NCBI GenBank assembly: GCA_015222065.1
Contig: JADFUQ010000062.1
Span: forward strand, 1-8,223
DNA from: Bacteroidota bacterium
GTDB lineage: Bacteria; Bacteroidota; Bacteroidia; Bacteroidales; VadinHA17
DNA: 8,223 nucleotides
Direction: 5' to 3'
Shown: piece after piece, positions 1-6,626 of the stretch
Layout: each line of letters opens with the position of its first letter
Numbering within the stretch: position 1 is the stretch's first letter
Notes under the pieces: model-generated
The model's input: only the letters and a program-made list of their open reading frames with translations
What the model was told of the DNA's origin: nothing
Databases searched by the model: none
Program-made: the position numbers and the translations under genes

Positions 1-3000
1 CCACATATTGATCCGGGTGACGGAGACGGAGAGTGCCAGGATGGAGTACCGGTAATAATCAGTATAGAGATCAACCCACAGCCCCGGGTTATCCCCCTTA
101 TCGATGCAGAAAGAATCTGTAATAATGGGCAGACAGGGATAACACTTACTTCTCCAACAAAGCTTACTAATGGCATTGTGACATTTGATTATACTGCCGT
201 ATCAACTGGTGCACCAGGTGATTTAACCGGATATACAGCATCAGATGCAGGACTTATTAATAATGACCCGCTAATACAGACTCTTACCAACAATACTGAT
301 ACAATTCAATCGGTTACATATACTATTACACCAAGAACATTATCCACCGGTTGTGCTGATGGTCCCACAGTAGATGTTGAAATAAAGGTTAATGCTGAAC
401 CCATTCAGGATCTAACAATAATAAACAATCTTTCTTGCTATGGTCAAAACGAGGGAAGCCTTGATCTGGAACTTGCTAAAGGGTCAGCTCCGTTTGAAAT
501 ATATTGGACAGGTCCATTGAATTATGAGAATGAAGGCGAAGAAGATATTGATAGCCTTTTTGCAGGAGTGTATTTTGTAGATGTTTATGATTCACTGGGT
601 TGCCGGGCACAGGATACTATAACAATAAACTCACCGGCACAACTAAATGGGAATATAGTTGGTATCCCTAAAGGACCAAGATATAAATGGAATATTTCAT
701 GTACCGGTGGTTCTGATGGAATTGTTGGTTTTGAAGTCCTTGAAAATTTTTATCCTCCATTCGATTATTGGTTTGTAGGACCAACTGGAGATACAATAGA
801 TACAGGAAATGCAAATAATTCTGATATATTTTATTTTGATTCTCTTCCGGAAGGTATTTATGAAATGATCCTCAGGGATGATGAAGGTTGTTATGAATCA
901 TGGACAGATACGCTTTTTGCACCTGATCCGATTGAAGTGCAAATGCATTCACCAACATATACCGATCCGTATAATATTACATGTAATGGCTATTCGGATG
1001 GAAGTATTATTATTGATACAGTTTTGCAAGGAAATGGAATTTATCAGGATCATCTTTATCATTACAATTATATATGGTCGGATGAAAACGGACTTCTGCC
1101 CGGTGATCCTACACTGAAAGACCAATCGGGATTAGACAGTGGATGGTATTATGTTCAGATAACAGATACCCTTGGTTGTTCAACAAGTGATAGTATCAGA
1201 TTAATTGATCCACCTGGTATTGACTTGTCCGATACAGTGTTTTCAATATCCAATGATGGCAATTACAATATAAGTTGTTATGGAGCAAGTGATGGGAGTA
1301 TTGATATTACAATGGTTGGCGGTTCAGGCAATTATTCATATATCTGGACAGGACCAGAAGGTGCTGATATTGATCCGGCAGCAGAAGATCAAACCGGATT
1401 GATAGCCGGCTCATATGATGTCCGTGTATTAGATATTAATGATTGCTGGAAAGATTATTCGTTTACTCTCACCGAGCCTGATAGTCTTAGTCTTACTTAT
1501 ACTACCTCACTGTCAATTACAGGAAATAATAATATTAATTGTGCGGGTGGTAATGAGGGATCGATTGATATTATTATAGGTGGCGGAAGTGTTGGTAACT
1601 ATAGCTATGAATGGTCAACTAATGATGGATCAGGTGTTATTACTGATGATCAGGACCAAACAGGACTTACTGCCGGGCATTATAATGTTATAGTAACCGA
1701 TTTGAACGGATGTGTTTTGCCACGTGATTTTGTATTGACTGAACCTGACTCCCTGTTAACTTCCATTGCAGGAACAGATATTACCTGTGCTTCTGCTAAT
1801 TATGATGACGGGGCTGCAGATCTGACAGTAACGGGAGGTACGGGACAGGGAACATATTTATTTAACTGGTCAAACGGTGCTGTAACAGAGGATATAAATA
1901 ACCTGACAGCCGGAACATATTGGGTTACTGTTTCAGATGCAAATAATTGTATCAGGCAGGATAGTATTGATATCCATCTTCCTCCACCGTTACTTATAAG
2001 TATTGATACATCGGATTATAATGGATATAATATTTCCTGTGCGGGAGGGATAAATGGCTGGATAAATATTATAATGGAGAGTGGAACACCTCCTTACCTG
2101 TTTAGTTGGACAGGACCGGGCATATTCACATCTTCCGAACAGAATATACAAAATCTGGAGCCAGGCTCTTATAGTCTGCATATTGTTGATGATAAAAGTT
2201 GTATTGGTGATACAACTATTCTGTTAACTGAACCCGATCCGCTTCTTGTAGATATCTTATTGTCTTCTACAGCTTCAGAAGATTATCAGATTTATTGTTA
2301 TGGTGACAGTACCGGTATGATTGATCTGGATGTTACAGGAGGGATTGAACCTTATTCATATCTCTGGATGGATGGAACTGCAGAATCATCACGTTCACTA
2401 CTACAGGCAGGGGATTATACTGTTATTATTCTTGATAAAAACAGCTGTTCGCTGGATACCACTGTAACATTAGCACAGCCGGAACCATTAACTGTTTCGG
2501 GAGTTATTACTGATGCTTATTGCCCTGATATGCCGGATGGTGAGATTGAGTTAAATGTTGAAGGGGGATATGTTGCAAGTACATATTACTATTTGTGGTC
2601 TGATAATGTCCCTTCTTCTTATATTAATAATTCTTATATTGAAGAACTCACAGCAGATATTTATATGGTTATAATTACTGATGACAATAATTGTGAACTA
2701 AGAGATACCTTTGAAGTTAAATTTGAAAATGCCCAATGTCTTGAAATACCAACAGCTTTCTCGCCTAATGGGGATGGAATTAATGATTACTGGCAAATCG
2801 GGTTGATTGAACTATATCCTAAAGCAGTAATTGAAATTTTTAACAGATGGGGCAAAATCGTATTTAAATCTGAGAACGGTTATGATCCGCCATGGTATGG
2901 CACATACAAAGGCAGATCATTACCGGTTGATTCATATTATTATTTTATAGATTTGCAAAACGGTACTAAGCCTCTTGATGGGCACGTTACTATCGTAAAA

Positions 3001-3003
3001 TAA
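1..3003 (+). CDS. Large SprB-like T9SS surface adhesin with type B sorting domain, 3' part only
   Basis: The frame is open from base 1 to the TAA at 3001-3003, giving 1000 residues of the C-terminal part; the true start lies upstream. A GTG at 178 is internal, because in-frame coding of the same character precedes it. Residues 1-20 look like the end of one PKD-like domain and residues 21-135 like a complete second one (V.YTITP, later Cys-x-x-G-P, then V.I.VN.EP). Residues about 135-906 hold nine SprB-type repeats. Residues 913-1000 match the gliding-motility-associated C-terminal domain (CHU_C, TIGR04131-like): FSPNGDGIND at 920-929, IFNRWG at 946-951, a late Trp at 965 and a closing beta-rich YYYFIDL stretch. 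Such domains direct export through the type IX secretion system (type B signals). The protein is inferred to be a long cell-surface adhesin or motility-type filament. The PorP/SprF gene directly downstream supports this. The ligand is unknown, and it need not be SprB itself. Family assignment is firm; the biological role is inferred. Confidence 0.93.
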   Translation, partial: PHIDPGDGDGECQDGVPVIISIEINPQPRVIPLIDAERICNNGQTGITLTSPTKLTNGIVTFDYTAVSTGAPGDLTGYTASDAGLINNDPLIQTLTNNTDTIQSVTYTITPRTLSTGCADGPTVDVEIKVNAEPIQDLTIINNLSCYGQNEGSLDLELAKGSAPFEIYWTGPLNYENEGEEDIDSLFAGVYFVDVYDSLGCRAQDTITINSPAQLNGNIVGIPKGPRYKWNISCTGGSDGIVGFEVLENFYPPFDYWFVGPTGDTIDTGNANNSDIFYFDSLPEGIYEMILRDDEGCYESWTDTLFAPDPIEVQMHSPTYTDPYNITCNGYSDGSIIIDTVLQGNGIYQDHLYHYNYIWSDENGLLPGDPTLKDQSGLDSGWYYVQITDTLGCSTSDSIRLIDPPGIDLSDTVFSISNDGNYNISCYGASDGSIDITMVGGSGNYSYIWTGPEGADIDPAAEDQTGLIAGSYDVRVLDINDCWKDYSFTLTEPDSLSLTYTTSLSITGNNNINCAGGNEGSIDIIIGGGSVGNYSYEWSTNDGSGVITDDQDQTGLTAGHYNVIVTDLNGCVLPRDFVLTEPDSLLTSIAGTDITCASANYDDGAADLTVTGGTGQGTYLFNWSNGAVTEDINNLTAGTYWVTVSDANNCIRQDSIDIHLPPPLLISIDTSDYNGYNISCAGGINGWINIIMESGTPPYLFSWTGPGIFTSSEQNIQNLEPGSYSLHIVDDKSCIGDTTILLTEPDPLLVDILLSSTASEDYQIYCYGDSTGMIDLDVTGGIEPYSYLWMDGTAESSRSLLQAGDYTVIILDKNSCSLDTTVTLAQPEPLTVSGVITDAYCPDMPDGEIELNVEGGYVASTYYYLWSDNVPSSYINNSYIEELTADIYMVIITDDNNCELRDTFEVKFENAQCLEIPTAFSPNGDGINDYWQIGLIELYPKAVIEIFNRWGKIVFKSENGYDPPWYGTYKGRSLPVDSYYYFIDLQNGTKPLDGHVTIVK
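403..2718 (+). repeat. Nine tandem SprB-type protein repeats within the adhesin
   Basis: The coding sequence contains nine consecutive units of the pattern I-x-C-x-G, then DGSIDI-like, GG...Y.Y.W, L.AG.Y.V.V.D.NGC and a linker such as TEPDSL. The first cysteine of each unit falls at bases 436, 700, 982, 1276, 1540, 1786, 2038, 2296 and 2521, so the period is 75-98 residues. Every unit has exactly one cysteine near its start and one near its end. Units 4 to 8 are closest to consensus. Unit 3 is the longest, with an insertion before its Y.W motif. Unit 9 is the shortest and has TADIY where others have AG.Y. The copies have diverged, so this is a repeat at the protein level rather than a fresh DNA duplication. 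SprB repeats of this kind (PF13573-like) occur in Bacteroidota adhesins that carry type B sorting domains. Confidence 0.88.
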
Positions 3004-3024
3004 TTTCCGATTTTGGAAAGAACA

Positions 3025-3052
3025 GACAAATTCCTATTTTTATTGGTTTGTC
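3025..3052 (+). promoter_or_regulatory. Possible leader stem-loop before the PorP/SprF start
   Basis: GACAAA at 3025-3030 is the exact reverse complement of TTTGTC at 3047-3052. Two further G-T wobbles are possible inside, leaving a loop of about 12 bases. The stem ends six bases before the ATG at 3059, in a 55-bp gap that shows no clear Shine-Dalgarno sequence and no Bacteroidota-type TAnnTTTG promoter box. It could tune translation of the porin-like gene relative to the adhesin. It is short and AT-rich, so chance is a real alternative. Confidence 0.22.
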
Positions 3053-3058
3053 ATAATT

Positions 3059-4036
3059 ATGAAGAAGGTACACGTTGTTGCAATATTATTTCTGCTTTTC
3101 ACGGCTGGCATTAAAGCACAGCAGTTGCCTCTTTATAGCCAATACATGTTTAATAAATTCCTGTTAAATCCGGCTGTTGCAGGAAGCGATGGCTATACTT
3201 CATTAAATCTTACTGCAAGGGAGCAATGGATAGGTATTGATCATTCTCCCCGAACGCATTCTTTGAGTTACCAGACAAGGATTTTAAAAAAAAGCTTTAT
3301 TATTAAGTCAACATCGGTCAAAAAGAAAATTTATAAACCCAGTACTGAGGGAAGGGTTGGAATAGGTGGCTATGTTTTTGATGACAGAAATGGTTTAGTT
3401 AGCAGGACAGGATTTCAATTCACATATGCTTATCACATCTGGCTGGATGAAACCCAATTATCTTTCGGATTAGCAGGGACAGCCTTTCAGTTCAGGATCA
3501 ATGATGAAAAATTGACATTTTTTGATCAGTCAGAACCCTTATTAAGTGGTGATTTAAGGAAGACAATATTTGTGCCTGATGCTAACTTTGGGGTATATCT
3601 TTTAAATTTTAGGTATTATGTTGGATTTTCGGTAGCCCAGCTTTTCCAATCTTATCTGAAGATTGGTAATGCAGGGTTGAGTGATTACAGAATGTTGCGA
3701 CATTACTATTTATCAGGAGGATATACTTTCCCGCTTCAAAATGATTATTATCTGGAACCTTCCATCTTAATTAAAACCACTGAAGAATTATTGTACCAGA
3801 TTGATTTTAATGTAAAACTTCAATATAAGGAGGATTATTGGATCGGGTTATCTTATCGGACAGCTGGAGCAGTGGTTCTTTTAGCCGGTGTCAGACTGGA
3901 TAAATTTTATTTTGGGTATGCCTTTGATTATACATTGTCGAGCATAATGAAGCATAGCCTCGGATCTCATGAATTCATGATGGCTGTGAAGTTTGGGGAT
4001 AGTGCCCGTAGATACCCCTGGCTTGACAGATATTAG
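3059..4036 (+). CDS. PorP/SprF family type IX secretion system membrane protein
   Basis: This complete 325-residue protein has the usual length of the PorP/SprF family. A signal peptide is visible: Lys2-Lys3, a hydrophobic stretch, then a likely cut after Ala20 before QQ. The family signature follows at once: LYSQYMFNKFLLNPAVAG at 25-42, then ARE-QW at 53-57. The rest alternates short beta-strand-like stretches with turns, as expected of an outer-membrane beta barrel, and includes GRVGIGGYVFDDRNG at 98-112. Members of this family work with T9SS adhesins: SprF is needed for secretion of SprB in Flavobacterium, and PorP belongs to the Porphyromonas system. Lying 55 bp after an adhesin with a type B sorting domain, it is probably the dedicated partner of that protein and transcribed with it. 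ATG at 3059 is chosen because the signal peptide begins there. A lysine-rich stretch at 77-93 is probably an exposed loop. Family assignment is firm; the pairing is inferred from position. Confidence 0.93.
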   Translation: MKKVHVVAILFLLFTAGIKAQQLPLYSQYMFNKFLLNPAVAGSDGYTSLNLTAREQWIGIDHSPRTHSLSYQTRILKKSFIIKSTSVKKKIYKPSTEGRVGIGGYVFDDRNGLVSRTGFQFTYAYHIWLDETQLSFGLAGTAFQFRINDEKLTFFDQSEPLLSGDLRKTIFVPDANFGVYLLNFRYYVGFSVAQLFQSYLKIGNAGLSDYRMLRHYYLSGGYTFPLQNDYYLEPSILIKTTEELLYQIDFNVKLQYKEDYWIGLSYRTAGAVVLLAGVRLDKFYFGYAFDYTLSSIMKHSLGSHEFMMAVKFGDSARRYPWLDRY

Positions 4037-4051
4037 ATGTTATCTGTCAGG
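4022..4051 (+). terminator. Inverted repeat across the PorP/SprF stop codon, possible terminator
   Basis: TGACAGATA at 4024-4032 and TATCTGTCA at 4041-4049 form a perfect 9-bp stem. A T-G wobble and a C-G pair extend it to 11 bp. The 8-base loop contains the TAG stop codon at 4034-4036. No U tract follows directly; the nearest T-rich stretch is TTCTTT about 18 bases later. It is therefore not a textbook intrinsic terminator and may instead protect the mRNA 3' end. Its position between convergent genes fits transcript ending. Confidence 0.4.
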
Positions 4052-4080
4052 ATGTTCAATTTCGATATTCTTTAAAAATG

Positions 4081-4141
4081 TTGCGAGTTACGAGTACGCC
4101 TTATCTCATCATTTCCTCATTTTATCATTTTCGCATTTTGG
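4081..4141. repeat. Low-complexity tandem repeats between convergent genes
   Basis: Two 7-bp units, TTGCGAG and TTACGAG (4081-4094), are followed by four degenerate 8-bp units: CATTTCCT, CATTTTAT, CATTTTCG and CATTTTGG (4110-4141). The 8-bp units cross the stop codon of the minus-strand YfhO-family gene (4125-4127) and supply its last few codons (SKMRK). This suggests that the repeat grew by slippage at the 3' end of that gene, or that the gene end was captured by the repeat. No gene is seen in the 88-bp gap. Confidence 0.5.
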
Positions 4142-6626
4142 ATAACAATGGAGAATACATGAATTGACGGAATAAAAAAGCACCTGCAAGAATAAACAGT
4201 ATTACTGTGCTGATAAGAGCAATTTTTCCACCGAGGTTATAAGAATCAGGTTCGAATTTAAATTCAATTGTATTCTTTCCTGATGGTATAACCATACTAC
4301 GGAGGGCATAATTGGCACGAAAAAAATCTACCGGCTCACCATCAATAGTAACTTTCCATCCTTTCGGATAATAGATCTCAGAAAACACTGCCATTTGATC
4401 ATATATTGATTCTGATTCATATATCAGCTTATTTGGCAGATATTCTAGAAGATGGATTTTAGCTGTTGAGTCGGAATGAATAGTTAAATCGTGGATCTGG
4501 TCTTCAAAGCGTTTATCAATAATTGCTTCATTTGCCGGATTGAAATTTCCTATTGCAGAAATTTCCTCATCGGCATCTTCCACGATTCTGTATTTATCAA
4601 CAAACCAGCATGCACCCAATGCATATGGATTCTTTAATGGAGAAGAATTGGCATTGAGAATAATGTATTTGCAATTAAGCATATTTAGAATACTTATATT
4701 TTCCATAGTAGTATTGATATCAGAACCGGGATTTTTTCCCTGAAGAGCATTGATGATCCTGGTTATTTCCGGTGATATATGGAAACTTATAAGTTCCTGG
4801 TATCGCCTCATTTTAGCGCCATGATAGCCTCCGATTGATTTGTGGAAATATGAAGTTCTTGCACTGTTGAAAGTGCTTACTGTAAGATCGAGAACCTTGT
4901 AGTCAGGATCAGGATCTTCTAATATCTCGTTATCAGCTTTGGTGGCAATATAGGGTATTTCAGTTTTTTGTTTACGTGAGAAATGGTCATTATTCAGATA
5001 CCTTTTATCAACTGTCCATAGGTCGAGAAGAATTAGTGCCGGCAGGATAAAATACAAGACTTTTACCGAAAGTTTTTTATAGTGATATGCAAGTAATGAT
5101 CCTGCTGTTAGAATTACAAAGATCAATGATCTGAAGGCATCTGTTTTAAGGAGTTGTTGACGATCGGTTCTTAATGCCTGGATCAATTCCTGGGTAAAGC
5201 CTTGTTGTAACAGACTATCGTCAAGTGGTGCCTTAAAGTTGAAAAACAAACCCGGGAAAAGAACGAAAATCAATGCCAGTCCGCCGGTAATTATAACCGA
5301 CCATTTTATTGCATAAAGAAACGCTTCTTTTTTATGCTTTCCATTAATAAACTCGTTCAATCCGATAATGCCAAGTAAAGGCATAGCAAATTCAGCTATG
5401 ACCAGTATCATTGAGACAGTACGGAATTTATTATATCCGGGAACATAATCGATGAAAAAATCGGAGAAAAAATAAAAATGTTTTCCCAATGCGAGCAAAA
5501 TTGACAGGATAGTAATAGAGACCAGCCACCATTTAACTTTACCTTTTACAAAGAATGCCCCGAAAAAGAACAGGAATATAACTACGGCTCCTATATAAAC
5601 CGGTCCGGCAGTATATCTCTGAGGACCCCAATAAGTGGGCAATTGGTTAACAATTTGCCGGGAATTAGGAACATTATAGGATTTAAGTTTTTTGTAGATC
5701 TCTGATTTTGTGCCAAAATAATTGGAATGTGACCCGCCGGCAAAATTTGGAATAAACAGGTCAAAAGTTTCAGCAATTCCATAGCTATAATCATTAAGGA
5801 TATAATCCTTATCAAGTCCTGAAGTTTTGTTATCATTCTGTTCATTATTAAGCTCTGATGCTCCACGAATAGAATACTTCCCATATTCCAGTGTTGTGAT
5901 GATAGCGGCAAAACTTACACCTACAGCCAGGATAACGGGAATAAACAATAGACCGACTCTTCCGATGAATTTGTTAAATTGCTTTTCCTTTATTGAATCA
6001 ATCATCAGGAAAACTCCCATGATCAAAACAATGATCAGGGTGTAGTATGTTATCTGCAGGTGGTTATTGATTAGTTGCAGTGCAAGTGCGAATCCTGTTA
6101 TTATACAGCCTGCAAGAGGCTTCTTTTTTAAGGTATAATATACTGCGGCAACAATGACAGGCAAATATCCCAGTGTAATTGATTTTGAAGCATGACCTGC
6201 AAAAATTATTATGAAGAAGTAAGTTGAAAAACCATATGCAAAAGCTCCGGCAAGGCTAAGCCATCGATTAACTCCGAACAACCTGAGGGCAATATAGAAA
6301 CCAAGGAGGTACAGGAACACGAAGCTTACAGGGCGGAAACTAAAAAGTGTAAGGATGCGGTTAATAAAACTGATAACTTTCGGGGGCTGGGGACTGCTGA
6401 TAAGATAGGTTGGCATACCTCCAAACATACTATTTGTCCATAAAGTTTTCTCCCCCGTTTTCTCCTGAAAATCAAACAATTCTTTAGACATTCCTTTAAA
6501 GACCTGTGTATCACCCGGTGCAATACGCTTGCCTTCGAGCATAGGACTGAAATATAGCAATGGAATAATAATGAATAGAGCTATAATTAGAATCTCGCTA
6601 CTGATGTTTTTAAAGATTTGCTTCAT
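4125..6626 (-). CDS. YfhO-family integral membrane protein, predicted GT-C-type glycosyltransferase
   Basis: This 833-residue protein has about 13 membrane segments, including residues 11-30, 99-117, 123-143, 150-165, 170-187, 192-209, 222-245, 343-360, 366-381, 402-422, 438-460, 498-514 and 521-538. A soluble C-terminal domain follows, and a last helix lies at 799-819. The first outer loop carries PGDTQ with Asp39, in the position where GT-C enzymes hold their catalytic acid. Other landmarks are HASKSITLGYLP (145-156), YWGPQRYTAGPVYIG (332-346), SIGGYHGAKMRRYQ (597-610) and YYPKGWKVTIDG (752-763), all typical of Bacteroidota YfhO-like proteins (PF09586). Characterised Gram-positive relatives help glycosylate envelope polymers from lipid-linked sugars on the outer membrane face; here donor and acceptor are unknown. 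Its start overlaps the end of the flippase gene by 17 bp, indicating co-expression and probably translational coupling. ATG at 6626 is supported by the immediate first helix. The family call is strong; the enzymatic role is inferred. Confidence 0.88.
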   Translation of the reverse strand: MKQIFKNISSEILIIALFIIIPLLYFSPMLEGKRIAPGDTQVFKGMSKELFDFQEKTGEKTLWTNSMFGGMPTYLISSPQPPKVISFINRILTLFSFRPVSFVFLYLLGFYIALRLFGVNRWLSLAGAFAYGFSTYFFIIIFAGHASKSITLGYLPVIVAAVYYTLKKKPLAGCIITGFALALQLINNHLQITYYTLIIVLIMGVFLMIDSIKEKQFNKFIGRVGLLFIPVILAVGVSFAAIITTLEYGKYSIRGASELNNEQNDNKTSGLDKDYILNDYSYGIAETFDLFIPNFAGGSHSNYFGTKSEIYKKLKSYNVPNSRQIVNQLPTYWGPQRYTAGPVYIGAVVIFLFFFGAFFVKGKVKWWLVSITILSILLALGKHFYFFSDFFIDYVPGYNKFRTVSMILVIAEFAMPLLGIIGLNEFINGKHKKEAFLYAIKWSVIITGGLALIFVLFPGLFFNFKAPLDDSLLQQGFTQELIQALRTDRQQLLKTDAFRSLIFVILTAGSLLAYHYKKLSVKVLYFILPALILLDLWTVDKRYLNNDHFSRKQKTEIPYIATKADNEILEDPDPDYKVLDLTVSTFNSARTSYFHKSIGGYHGAKMRRYQELISFHISPEITRIINALQGKNPGSDINTTMENISILNMLNCKYIILNANSSPLKNPYALGACWFVDKYRIVEDADEEISAIGNFNPANEAIIDKRFEDQIHDLTIHSDSTAKIHLLEYLPNKLIYESESIYDQMAVFSEIYYPKGWKVTIDGEPVDFFRANYALRSMVIPSGKNTIEFKFEPDSYNLGGKIALISTVILFILAGAFLFRQFMYSPLLSKMRK

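Noticed and set aside
178..180. GTG as a start codon for the adhesin
   Set aside because: The same frame is open back to base 1 and encodes PKD-like sequence continuous with what follows, so the GTG is an internal valine.
878..1117. Short open frame inside the adhesin, plus strand
   Set aside because: It lies in another frame of strongly coding repeat sequence, and its translation has no domain character.
1990..2181. Minus-strand open frame opposite repeat 7 of the adhesin
   Set aside because: It is antisense to well-supported coding sequence and looks like a by-product of the repeat composition.
403..2718. CRISPR or recent DNA-level tandem duplication
   Set aside because: Similarity is at the protein level with varying unit length and diverged codons; there are no identical direct repeats with spacers.
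3004..3019. TTTCC/GGAAA hairpin just after the adhesin stop, as a terminator
   Set aside because: The stem is only five pairs, AT-rich and not followed by a T tract, and the closeness of the next gene argues for read-through.
3004..3058. Bacteroidota-type promoter (TAnnTTTG) before the PorP/SprF gene
   Set aside because: I looked for the box and found only TATTGGTTTG, whose spacing is wrong; co-transcription with the adhesin is simpler.
5591..5911. 106-residue alternative frame within the YfhO-family gene, minus strand
   Set aside because: It is on the same strand as a gene with clear family motifs across this region; its translation lacks recognisable features.
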